From NCBI GenBank assembly GCA_021828745.1, contig JAJZDE010000061.1:1-7649 (forward strand): a stretch of DNA of 7,649 nt. The letters are read 5' to 3'. The position numbers and the translations under genes are program-made. Below are positions 1-5,924 of the stretch, one piece after another (positions within the stretch are counted from its first letter, which is position 1; each line of letters opens with the position of its first letter). This DNA comes from Pseudomonadota bacterium. Its GTDB lineage: Bacteria > Pseudomonadota > Gammaproteobacteria > Burkholderiales > Ferrovaceae. The notes under the pieces are model-generated. The model made no database searches and was not told where the DNA came from. It worked only from the letters and a program-made list of their open reading frames with translations.

Positions 1-791
1 GTTTACTGCGCTACCGGGAAGCCGAGGAAGTCATGGCCACCTTCGCCCAGCACCTTGGTCTCAAGGTGATTCACGTGGATGCCCGAGCAACCTTTATGGG
101 GCATCTGGCAGGCGTCACAGACCCTGAACAGAAACGAAAAATCATTGGTCGTGAATTCGTCGAGGTTTTTCAGCGCGAAGCCGAACGCTTGCTGCAGGCC
201 AAGTGGTTGGCTCAAGGAACCATCTATCCGGACGTCATTGAATCCGCCGGCTCCAAAAACGGCAAAGCCCAGAATATCAAATCCCACCATAATGTGGGCG
301 GGCTTCCCGATACGCTTCATCTGAAACTGCTTGAGCCCTTGCGCGATCTGTTCAAGGATGAAGTACGCGCCCTGGGGGTGGAACTGGGGCTTCCTTCCGA
401 AATGGTTCATCGTCACCCCTTTCCGGGGCCGGGTATGGGCGTGCGCGTACTGGGCGAAGTGTCTCCTCACTTTGTTGATCTGCTGCAGCGTGCCGATGCC
501 ATCTTTATCGAAGAATTGCGCTCTTCGGGGTGGTATGACCAGGTTTCCCAGGCTTTCGCGGTGTTCTTGCCCGTGCGTTCTGTAGGTGTCATGGGGGACG
601 GGCGGACTTATGAACATGTCGTGGCTTTGCGTGCCGTGGTCACCAGCGACTTCATGACAGCCCACTGGGCCGAACTCCCTTACGCTCTGCTGGGAAAAGT
701 TTCCAATAGAATCATCAATGAGGTACGTGGAATCAACCGCGTGGTGTACGATATTTCCGGGAAACCCCCTGCTACCATAGAGTGGGAGTGA
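1..791 (+). CDS. guaA: GMP synthase (glutamine-hydrolysing), C-terminal part, 5' truncated by window edge
   Basis: The reading frame is open from base 3, and 262 residues are visible before the TGA at 789-791. Full-length GuaA is about 520 residues, so the glutamine amidotransferase domain and the P-loop of the ATP-pyrophosphatase domain lie outside the window. What remains is the second part of the ATP-pyrophosphatase domain ([19 protein letters not shown], then GLP) and the whole C-terminal dimerisation domain, with [42 protein letters not shown] and SNRIINEV. The end is the family-typical KPPATIEWE. The enzyme amidates XMP to GMP in the cytoplasm using ATP and glutamine, the last step of de novo GMP synthesis. 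No strong terminator follows; there are only short 5-bp stems near 832-844 and 888-899 without a T-run. The next gene, hicB, is convergent. Identification is very secure. Confidence 0.98.
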   Translation, partial: LLRYREAEEVMATFAQHLGLKVIHVDARATFMGHLAGVTDPEQKRKIIGREFVEVFQREAERLLQAKWLAQGTIYPDVIESAGSKNGKAQNIKSHHNVGGLPDTLHLKLLEPLRDLFKDEVRALGVELGLPSEMVHRHPFPGPGMGVRVLGEVSPHFVDLLQRADAIFIEELRSSGWYDQVSQAFAVFLPVRSVGVMGDGRTYEHVVALRAVVTSDFMTAHWAELPYALLGKVSNRIINEVRGINRVVYDISGKPPATIEWE

Positions 792-935
792 ATTGACGTC
801 TTTCGAGGACTGTCGCCAGTTCGTCCACCGGACGCTTACAGACAATAAATCTGACAACATTGGTAAACTCTGGCAGCAACTTTCATTCAGGCGTGCCTGG
901 TTTCACCCAAAAAGTTCATGGTATTTTCGTTTGTA

Positions 936-1355
936 TCAGGCAATCTGAACGTGAACGTGCTTGCCGAGCACGTTGGCAGCAGCTTCGATCTGGTCGAGTT
1001 TTGAGGCGTGACGCAGGTCAAACAAGCGATCAACTTGCGGCATATGCCACCCCAAGCGGCGGGCGAGTTCTGCCTTCTTGATTCCCTGATCGGTCATCGC
1101 TTGGTAAACGCCCAACTTGGCGCATTCCAGCGCCAGTGGCCGCACGGTCTTTTGTCCTTCTGCTGGCTGACTGGCGGCGGGAAGAGGTTTGCGGGCATCA
1201 ACGTAGAACGACAAGCCGGTTTCCAGCGCGTCGACTGCGTTCAGCAGGGCTTCATCTTCATCGGCGCCGAAAGTGATGGCTTCGGGCACGTCGGCAAACG
1301 TGACCAGCACAGTGCCGTCATCGGGGGTCAAGGTCACGGGGTAGTCGAACATCAT
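936..1355 (-). CDS. hicB: HicB-family antitoxin with C-terminal helix-turn-helix
   Basis: This 139-residue protein opens with the HicB partial RNase H-like fold (FDYPVTLTPDDGTVLVTFAD, then VPEAITFGADEDEALLNAVDA, residues about 3-45). A linker rich in Pro, Ala and Gln follows, then a Xre-like DNA-binding region (about 85-135, including KKAELARRLGWHMPQVDRL). HicB neutralises the HicA ribonuclease and commonly represses its own operon through the C-terminal DNA-binding domain. The frame is also open to a GTG at 1367 that overlaps the hicA stop. However, the AAGGAG Shine-Dalgarno at 1364-1359 lies inside that extension, 3 nt before the ATG at 1355 and 6 nt before the ATG at 1352, so one of those two is the better start. 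It is cotranscribed with hicA, whose stop lies 8 bp before this start. Family assignment is secure; the exact start is less so. Confidence 0.93.
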   Translation of the reverse strand: MMFDYPVTLTPDDGTVLVTFADVPEAITFGADEDEALLNAVDALETGLSFYVDARKPLPAASQPAEGQKTVRPLALECAKLGVYQAMTDQGIKKAELARRLGWHMPQVDRLFDLRHASKLDQIEAAANVLGKHVHVQIA

Positions 1356-1363
1356 TCTCTCCT

Positions 1364-1546
1364 TCACTTCATCAAACCAAGCTGTCGTTTGATCGCGGCT
1401 TCTAGCCCTTTACCAAGTTCGGCGGTACCGTGCATGGGTAGGGAAGACTGCTTGCCATTCAGAAACACCTTCAGGTGCGAACCCTTACCGGGCTGGAAAG
1501 TCGCGCCCTGTTGCTCTAGCCATTTCCTCATCTGCTTGGAGTTCAT
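1364..1546 (-). CDS. hicA: HicA-family mRNA interferase toxin
   Basis: This 60-residue protein has the usual HicA length and pattern: MNSKQMRKWLEQQGATF, then GKGSHLKV with the catalytic histidine at residue 24, then the basic PMHGTAELGKGLEAAIKRQ segment near the C-terminus. HicA is a small double-stranded-RNA-binding-fold ribonuclease that cleaves mRNA and halts growth when its HicB partner is lost. It is the first gene of the operon, with toxin before antitoxin as is usual for hicAB. No Shine-Dalgarno is visible before the ATG at 1546 (the preceding bases read CTTCGCCT). The promoter -10 hexamer ends only 6 bases before the ATG, so the message may be leaderless and poorly translated. The protein looks complete, with its active-site histidine present. 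Confidence 0.93.
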   Translation of the reverse strand: MNSKQMRKWLEQQGATFQPGKGSHLKVFLNGKQSSLPMHGTAELGKGLEAAIKRQLGLMK

Positions 1547-1552
1547 AGGCGA

Positions 1553-1580
1553 AGAATAACAGAAGTGTTGTGTTTGTCAA
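1553..1580 (-). promoter_or_regulatory. hicAB promoter (sigma70 type)
   Basis: Reading the - strand, a consensus -35 hexamer TTGACA (1580-1575) is followed by a 16-bp spacer and TATTCT (1558-1553, 4 of 6 matches to TATAAT). The predicted transcription start falls at about 1546, essentially on the hicA ATG. The consensus -35 box and the position directly before the operon make the call reasonable; the start point is inferred only from spacing. Confidence 0.65.
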
Positions 1581-1596
1581 GTGGAATGCAACACTT
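1563..1596. promoter_or_regulatory. Inverted repeat flanking the hicAB -35 box, likely operator
   Basis: AAGTGTTG (1563-1570) and CAACACTT (1589-1596) are exact reverse complements separated by 18 bp, so the half-sites are 26 bp apart centre to centre, about two and a half helical turns. The -35 hexamer lies between them, and one arm sits in the promoter spacer. HicB-type antitoxins with DNA-binding C-termini repress their own operons through inverted repeats at the promoter, so this is the natural operator candidate. Binding by this HicB is inference. Confidence 0.55.
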
Positions 1597-1806
1597 ATGT
1601 TATTTTTCGTGCTGCCAAGGGGGGACACCTCCACCATTCACGGCGAAATCCTATCCCGCTGAAATCAGCAAGGTGGCCTGGTCGGACGCTTGCACAAGAA
1701 CAAATAATTGGAATACACAACTGGACACCGACGCATTATGTTCGATACCGTCCAGACAGGTTCCATATTTTATTCCATGGTGCTCGGTGCCCTCCCATAA
1801 GATCCT
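1597..1806. other. Intergenic region between hicA and the PAS-GGDEF-EAL gene
   Basis: The two genes are divergent, so this stretch should hold the promoter of the + strand cyclic-di-GMP gene. I see only weak hexamer matches (TATTTT at 1766-1771 without a good -35). Frames open through the stretch have no ribosome binding site and no recognisable protein. Nothing firm can be annotated here. Confidence 0.4.
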
Positions 1807-1812
1807 GGAGTT

Positions 1813-4479
1813 ATGGATATGCAAACGCCAACTTCCTTGCCGCTCACAGACCCAGCACTTAGAGCGCTACGAACATCCGAAAGTAGTTACCGTCGATTGT
1901 TTGAAACTGCCCAGGACGGGATCATGCTTCTTAACGTTGATACGGCCCAGATTGAAGATGTCAACCCCTATTTGGTCAATATGCTGGGTTACACGCATGC
2001 GGAGTTTCTGGGGAAAAGGTTATGGGAAGTGGGGCCGTTTTCGGACAGATTCAAGAGCAAAGAAATGTTTGCGGAACTGCAAACAAATGGGTATGTCCGG
2101 TACGAGGATCTTCCTCTCAAAACAAAATCAGGGGAACGGGTTCAGGTTGAATTCGTTAGTAATACCTACGACTGCGATGGTATCCGGGTCATTCAGTGCA
2201 ACATTCGTGATATTACCAAACGCAAGGCAGCCGAGGCGGAAATCCAGCGGCGCACGCATCTCTATTCTGCGCTGAGCCAGTGCAACAAGGCGATTGTGCA
2301 CTGTACCAGCGAGGAAGAGTTGTTCCTGAAAATCTGCTGTGCGGCGGTGCGGTTTGGAAGGATGAAGATGGCCTGGATCGGCCTCATCGATGCCGAGACG
2401 CTCGTGGTGCGACCGGTCTGCAGTATCGGTAGCGGCGTCGAGGAGTTGGGAAATATCGAGATCTCGGCAGACGTTGATAGCCCCTTCGGGCACGGCCCCA
2501 TCGGTACCGCCATTCGCGAAAACCGGACGATCTGGAGCCAGGATTTCATGAATGATCCACTCAATGCCCCATGGCAAGAACATGCCGCGCGCGGTGGTTG
2601 GGCGGCCTCGGCATCGCTGCCGCTGCACCGGAATGGTGTCGTTATTGGTGCTTTTTCCTTGTATGCAGGCGAAATCAATGCGTTCGATGAAGCCGCGTGC
2701 GACCTGCTGGTTGAAATGGCAAACGATATTAGTTTTGCACTGGGCAATTTCGCTAACGAGACTGCGCGCAGGCAGGCGGAGCAGGACCTGCGCATTGCCG
2801 CCATCGCTTTCGAAACACAGGAAGGCATCATCATCACCGATGCACATAACGTCATCCTGCGCATCAACAAATCTTTCACCCGCCAGACCGGGTACAGTGC
2901 CGAGGAAGCCGTCGGAAAAACCCCCGCTCTGCTCAAGTCTGGGAGGCAGGATGCTGAATTCTATCGACAAATGTGGGAAACTCTGGCCCAGGACCACTAC
3001 TGGCACGACGAAATCTGGAACCGGCGCAAAAATGGAGAAATCTATCTGGATTGGCTCACCATTACGGTAGTGACTGACGTCGAAGGTAAAGTCACGAATT
3101 ATGTCGGTTCCTTTTCCGACCTCTCCCAATTCAAGAAAGACGAAGCCGCGATCCACGCCCTGGCATTTTATGATCCATTGACTGGTCTACCCAACCGGCG
3201 CCTGTTGGTCGAGCGCCTGCAGCATACCTTTGCCGCCAGTGCGCGTGATCACAACCACGCCGCCCTCCTGTTCATCGATCTCGACAACTTCAAGATTCTC
3301 AACGATACCAAGGGTCATAATATCGGCGACCTATTGCTGATCGAGGTGGCCAGTCGGCTGCGGGCCTGTGTACGTGAAGGGGACACTGTGGCGAGGCTGG
3401 GGGGCGATGAGTTCATCGTCATACTGCAGGGATTGGATGAAGAGTCTTTGCAAGCTGCTGCCCAGGCGGAAATTATCTGCGACAAAATACTTGTCGCCAT
3501 CAGTCAGCCCCGTTATTTGCTGGCAGATGACGAATATCAAAGTTCCGCCAGCATTGGAATCAGCCTGTTTTGCAATCAGGAGGTCACGGTAGACGAATTG
3601 CTCAAACGCGCTGATACTGCCATGTACCAGGCAAAGAACGCCGGACGCAATAGCCTGCGTTTTTATGACCCGGCCATGCAGGTTGTACTGGAGGCTCGCA
3701 CGGCATTGGAAAGTGATTTGCGTCGTGCCCTGTCGGAGAACCAGTTCAGGCTACACTACCAAATGCAGGTTAGCCGTACCGGCCATATTTTCGGAGCCGA
3801 GGTGTTGATCCGTTGGCAGCATCCGCAACGGGGCCTGGTTTCACCCCTGCAGTTCATCCCGTTGGCCGAAGAAACGGGGCTGATCCTGCCCATCGGGCGG
3901 TGGGTGCTGGAAACGGCTTGTGCCCAACTCAAGATATGGGAAGCCGACCCGCTCACCTGTGATCTGCAACTTGCCATCAACGTCAGCGCACAACAATTTC
4001 ACCAGCCTGATTTCGTCGAGCAGGTACGCCAGACGTTGCACAGACATGCGCTCAACCCCAACCGGATCAAACTCGAACTCACGGAGAGTCTGGTTCTGGA
4101 CAACATCGATGACACCATCGCCAAGATGCAAGCGCTCAGACAGAGTGGGGTGCGTTTCTCCATGGATGACTTCGGCACTGGCTACTCATCGTTGTCTTAT
4201 CTGACCCAGTTGCCGCTCGCCCAGTTGAAAATTGATCAGTCCTTCGTGCGCAACATCGGCGTAAAACACAGTGATTCGATCATCGTGCAGACCATCATCG
4301 GCATGGCTAATAACCTGGAGATGGAGGTGATCGCCGAAGGGGTGGAGACGGAAGAGCAGCGCGTATTTCTGGAGCAACATGGTTGCATTTTCTACCAAGG
4401 ATACCTGTTCGGTAGACCGATGCCTGTTGAGGAATTCGAGGAAAAACTGGGAAGTTTGCAGCGGTTTCCAGTGATATGA
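1813..4479 (+). CDS. PAS-GAF-PAS-GGDEF-EAL cyclic-di-GMP turnover protein
   Basis: This 888-residue cytoplasmic protein has no signal peptide or membrane segment. Domains in order: PAS/PAC about 25-140, GAF-like about 155-315, second PAS/PAC about 325-442, GGDEF about 450-618, EAL about 630-885. The diguanylate cyclase site reads RLGGDEF (GGDEF at 530-534) with FIDLDNFK before it (D489). The allosteric RxxD site is present as REGD (521-524), five residues before GGDEF. The phosphodiesterase signature is EVL rather than EAL (663-665), but E663, N723, E755, D785-D786 (DDFGTGYSSL), K806, E842 (AEGVET) and Q862 are all present. Both activities therefore look possible, one making cyclic-di-GMP from GTP and the other degrading it to pGpG, with PAS and GAF domains as sensors. 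Ligands are unknown. GGAG at 1807-1810 is only 2 nt from this ATG but 8 nt from the ATG at 1819, so translation may begin at 1819 (MQTPTSLPL). No nearby gene shows a clear partner. Confidence 0.95.
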   Translation: MDMQTPTSLPLTDPALRALRTSESSYRRLFETAQDGIMLLNVDTAQIEDVNPYLVNMLGYTHAEFLGKRLWEVGPFSDRFKSKEMFAELQTNGYVRYEDLPLKTKSGERVQVEFVSNTYDCDGIRVIQCNIRDITKRKAAEAEIQRRTHLYSALSQCNKAIVHCTSEEELFLKICCAAVRFGRMKMAWIGLIDAETLVVRPVCSIGSGVEELGNIEISADVDSPFGHGPIGTAIRENRTIWSQDFMNDPLNAPWQEHAARGGWAASASLPLHRNGVVIGAFSLYAGEINAFDEAACDLLVEMANDISFALGNFANETARRQAEQDLRIAAIAFETQEGIIITDAHNVILRINKSFTRQTGYSAEEAVGKTPALLKSGRQDAEFYRQMWETLAQDHYWHDEIWNRRKNGEIYLDWLTITVVTDVEGKVTNYVGSFSDLSQFKKDEAAIHALAFYDPLTGLPNRRLLVERLQHTFAASARDHNHAALLFIDLDNFKILNDTKGHNIGDLLLIEVASRLRACVREGDTVARLGGDEFIVILQGLDEESLQAAAQAEIICDKILVAISQPRYLLADDEYQSSASIGISLFCNQEVTVDELLKRADTAMYQAKNAGRNSLRFYDPAMQVVLEARTALESDLRRALSENQFRLHYQMQVSRTGHIFGAEVLIRWQHPQRGLVSPLQFIPLAEETGLILPIGRWVLETACAQLKIWEADPLTCDLQLAINVSAQQFHQPDFVEQVRQTLHRHALNPNRIKLELTESLVLDNIDDTIAKMQALRQSGVRFSMDDFGTGYSSLSYLTQLPLAQLKIDQSFVRNIGVKHSDSIIVQTIIGMANNLEMEVIAEGVETEEQRVFLEQHGCIFYQGYLFGRPMPVEEFEEKLGSLQRFPVI

Positions 4480-4550
4480 AACAGCCGCTGTCGCGCTGCG
4501 AGAAGCGCTCTGATTTTCAGGGATCGTTTTTCAGTGAAGGTCGATTCACT

Positions 4551-4598
4551 AAAACCAGCGATGCATCATCTTGCGGGGGGTATGAGGTGCATCGCTGG
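4551..4598 (-). terminator. Intrinsic terminator-like hairpin after the 31-residue gene
   Basis: CCAGCGATGCA (4555-4565) and TGCATCGCTGG (4588-4598) form a perfect 11-bp stem, extendable by one G-U and one C-G pair. On the - strand the stem is followed at once by TTTT (4554-4551) and then AGTG. On the + strand it is followed by AAGGG, so it works as a terminator only for - strand transcription. It lies 16 bp past the stop of the small gene at 4614. The U-tract is short, so efficiency may be moderate. Confidence 0.6.
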
Positions 4599-4613
4599 AA
4601 GGGTAATGCCTGA

Positions 4614-4709
4614 TTATTTTTTGCGTTGCCAGTTGGCGTTGTCAGCAATGAAACAGAATAAGGCAGTTCCCACGATTCCAATGATTTCATACATCACGAT
4701 GTTACCCAT
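4614..4709 (-). CDS. 31-residue single-span membrane protein, unrecognised
   Basis: On the - strand an ATG at 4709 opens a 31-codon frame ending in TAA (4616-4614). A strong Shine-Dalgarno, GAGGAG, lies 8 nt before the ATG. The protein starts MGNIVMYEIIGIVGTALFCF, continues IADNAN and ends WQRKK. One hydrophobic span covers about residues 4-22, with Glu8 near its start and a GxxG spacing (Gly11, Gly14), and a positively charged C-terminus suggests that end stays in the cytoplasm. A terminator-like hairpin follows 16 bp past the stop, and a perfect FNR-type box lies about 90 bp upstream, so it looks like a monocistronic, oxygen-responsive gene. I do not recognise the family. By size and topology it resembles the small accessory subunits found in respiratory oxidases and similar membrane complexes, but there is no motif to prove this. 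The opposite-strand frame at 4534-4737 lacks such signals. Confidence 0.65.
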   Translation of the reverse strand: MGNIVMYEIIGIVGTALFCFIADNANWQRKK

Positions 4710-4798
4710 GGCGCAATCTCCTCAAATTTTTGTCTGAATGCGATACCGTTCTATCCCGCCGATTATTTTTTGGTAGGACGGCCTGATTTTAACCATAA

Positions 4799-4816
4799 AT
4801 TTGATTAAGATCAAAT
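4799..4816. promoter_or_regulatory. FNR/ANR-type binding site
   Basis: TTGATTAAGATCAA (4801-4814) matches the FNR consensus TTGAT-N4-ATCAA at all ten specified bases, and the symmetry extends by two bases on each side (4799-4816). FNR/ANR family regulators bind such sites under low oxygen. The box lies in AT-rich DNA between the - strand 31-residue gene and the + strand tRNA, and its symmetry does not fix direction. Towards the small gene, possible -10 hexamers are TACCAA (4775-4770), placing the box near -44, or AATAAT (4767-4762), placing it near -52. Towards the + strand, TATAAC (4855-4860) would place the box near -60, close to the class I position. The site is firm as sequence; its target is inference. 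Confidence 0.7.
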
Positions 4817-4887
4817 AAAAATAATGAAAAATATGGTAGCGCTTGACCTTTATGTATAACTAATTGAACCGATGGGTTTTTTATTGA

Positions 4888-4922
4888 GACCTTTGAATCG
4901 TTCTCCGTGCGATTCAAAGGTC
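4888..4922. repeat. Perfect 13-bp inverted repeat with 9-nt loop, function unknown
   Basis: GACCTTTGAATCG (4888-4900) and CGATTCAAAGGTC (4910-4922) are exact reverse complements around the loop TTCTCCGTG. Neither strand has a U-tract after the stem: the + strand continues into a G-rich run (4923-4940) and the - strand into TCAATAAAAAACCC. It therefore does not look like a normal intrinsic terminator. It lies between the FNR-type box and the tRNA-Lys promoter. It could be a structured RNA element, a protein-binding site or an insulator; the sequence does not decide. Confidence 0.7.
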
Positions 4923-4951
4923 GGGCGGGGGGGAGGAAGGCAAAAAGTCGC

Positions 4952-4982
4952 TTGATGCCGAGTGGGAGAATTCTGCTATAAT
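4952..4982 (+). promoter_or_regulatory. tRNA-Lys promoter
   Basis: A consensus -10 TATAAT (4977-4982) is preceded by TGC, giving an extended -10. TTGATG (4952-4957) is a partial -35 at a long 19-bp spacing. Directly after the -10 lies a GC-rich discriminator (GCCCGC, 4984-4989), the pattern of stable-RNA promoters under stringent (ppGpp) control. Transcription should start near 4989, about 10 bases before the mature tRNA. Confidence 0.75.
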
Positions 4983-4998
4983 GCCCGCTTCATGGCGT

Positions 4999-5074
4999 GG
5001 GTCGTTAGCTCAGTTGGTAGAGCAGCGGACTCTTAATCCGTTGGTCGAAGGTTCGAATCCTTCACGGCCCACCA
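4999..5074 (+). tRNA. tRNA-Lys (anticodon CTT)
   Basis: The 76-nt cloverleaf is complete. The acceptor stem is GGGTCGT with ACGGCCC (one T-G wobble). The D-arm region reads TAGCTCAGTTGGTAGAGCA. The anticodon arm is GCGGA-CTCTTAA-TCCGT, with CTT at the anticodon positions. The T-arm is GAAGG-TTCGAAT-CCTTC. The discriminator base is A, and CCA is encoded at 5072-5074. A strong promoter sits just upstream. It reads AAG lysine codons. No duplicated tRNA 3' end or integrase gene is seen nearby, so there is no sign of an integrated element at this tRNA. Confidence 0.98.
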
Positions 5075-5084
5075 TCAGTCCAAT

Positions 5085-5103
5085 GAAAATAAACAATTTT
5101 TTT
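5085..5103 (+). terminator. Possible tRNA-Lys terminator
   Basis: A run of seven T (5097-5103) starts 22 bases after the CCA end. It is preceded by AAAAT-AAACA-ATTTT, which can form only a weak A-T stem. The placement suits the end of a single-tRNA transcript, but the stem is poor, so this is tentative. Confidence 0.3.
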
Positions 5104-5248
5104 GACTATTGTCTTGGGTCAGGGTCGTGACGGTTGATTCTGGCGGGCTTCGCTCTCGCGAACTCAGGCCCCAATCAGGTCGGGCCGTTCCGGTTACTGC
5201 TTTCCAGGGTTTCCGTTTCATTCGAGAAACGACGGTCATGGGTTCAGG

Positions 5249-5257
5249 TGCTATCAT
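5249..5257 (+). promoter_or_regulatory. Extended -10 promoter candidate for the DUF3617 gene
   Basis: TGCTATCAT is an extended -10 element: TGn followed by TATCAT, 5 of 6 matches to TATAAT. It lies 60 bp before the ATG at 5318. No good -35 is present at normal spacing, which extended -10 promoters can tolerate. The rest of the gap from 5104 to 5310 shows no gene that I can support. Confidence 0.4.
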
Positions 5258-5317
5258 ATGCGCCGCGTCCGATCAAAATGGGAACTGCTCCATACGCTCC
5301 CGTCAGGAGGTAATGCC

Positions 5318-5860
5318 ATGCGACAATTCGGATTTCTGGGTACTGCAATGTGGATTGCGGTAGGTGGAATCGTCAGTGTTTCTGCGCGGGCTGAACTGCC
5401 CATGAAACCTGGGTTATGGGAAATTCAACCCACGGTGCAGTTGCCGTCGCCGTCACAGAATGGTACACGGCCTACGCTCGACATGAGCCAGGTCATGCAG
5501 AGCATGTCGCCTCAAATGCGCGGTCAAATGGAAGCATTGCTTCAGAAGCAAGGGGTGTCCATGGGGGCCAACGGTGGTATACGCATCTGTATCACCCGGG
5601 CCATGATCGAACAAAACCGACTGCCTCAGAAAAATGGTTGTGAAAGTTCCGTGACCAGTCAGTCCGGAGACAAGTACAAACTTCATTTCAGTTGTGGCAA
5701 CCCACCGACCACCGGCGAGGGTGAAGTCGTGTTCCAGAACAGCGAGGCTTATACCACGCAGGTAGAAATTACCCACCCGGAGCAGGGCAAGGAGTTGAGC
5801 GTGACCATGGAATCCAGCGCCAAGTGGCTGGGTTCGGATTGTGGCAGCCTGCAACCGTAG
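5318..5860 (+). CDS. Exported DUF3617 family protein
   Basis: This 180-residue protein begins with a Sec-type signal peptide (MRQFGFLGTAMWIAVGGIVS, cleavage probably after VSARA near residue 25). The mature part starts at ELPMKPGLWEI, the family's opening motif. It continues with a helical Met- and Gln-rich stretch (MSQVMQSMSPQMRGQMEAL), CITRAMIEQ, paired cysteines and a GEGEVVF strand, and ends in AKWLGSDCGSLQP. These are features of DUF3617, a proteobacterial periplasmic family of unknown function. The start is chosen because AGGAGG (5305-5310) is 7 nt before this ATG; the frame runs upstream to an ATG at 5258, but those 20 extra residues would hide the signal peptide. Four cysteines in the mature part (CITRA, GCESS, SCGNP, SDCGS) could form disulfides. 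It converges on the DUF3014 gene with a 64-bp gap. Confidence 0.88.
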   Translation: MRQFGFLGTAMWIAVGGIVSVSARAELPMKPGLWEIQPTVQLPSPSQNGTRPTLDMSQVMQSMSPQMRGQMEALLQKQGVSMGANGGIRICITRAMIEQNRLPQKNGCESSVTSQSGDKYKLHFSCGNPPTTGEGEVVFQNSEAYTTQVEITHPEQGKELSVTMESSAKWLGSDCGSLQP

Positions 5861-5924
5861 CGCCATGCTTTCCGCCGGACGATTTCCTCATGGGAAACCC
5901 CGTCAGGAGTTGCAGTAACGGGTG

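Noticed and set aside
3..860. Long - strand open frame of 285 codons opposite guaA
   Set aside because: It lies antisense to a certain guaA reading frame, has no recognisable protein family, and is explained by codon bias of the sense gene.
1565..2275. + strand frames crossing the hicA upstream region into the GGDEF-EAL gene
   Set aside because: They have no Shine-Dalgarno, overlap the hicAB promoter and the real downstream gene, and give no recognisable protein.
2128..3156. - strand frame of 342 codons opposite the PAS-GAF-PAS region
   Set aside because: It is a shadow of the sense gene, whose domains are unmistakable; the antisense product has no family features.
4493..4517. GCGCT-GCGAGA-AGCGC stem after the GGDEF-EAL gene as its terminator
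   Set aside because: Only a 5-bp stem, and the T-rich stretch (TTTT at 4514-4517) is separated from it by several bases; too weak to call.
4534..4737. 67-codon + strand frame opposite the 31-residue gene
   Set aside because: It runs through the terminator-like hairpin, has no ribosome binding site and no coherent hydrophobic pattern; the - strand frame has all the signals.
4999..5317. tRNA-Lys as an integration site for a genomic island
   Set aside because: No second copy of the tRNA 3' end, no integrase gene and no phage genes are present in the window.
5299..5909. 11-bp direct repeat CCCGTCAGGAG at 5299-5309 and 5899-5909 flanking the DUF3617 gene
   Set aside because: Several 11-bp repeats are expected by chance in a window of this size, and the first copy is explained by the ribosome binding site. 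There are no other signs of a mobile unit.
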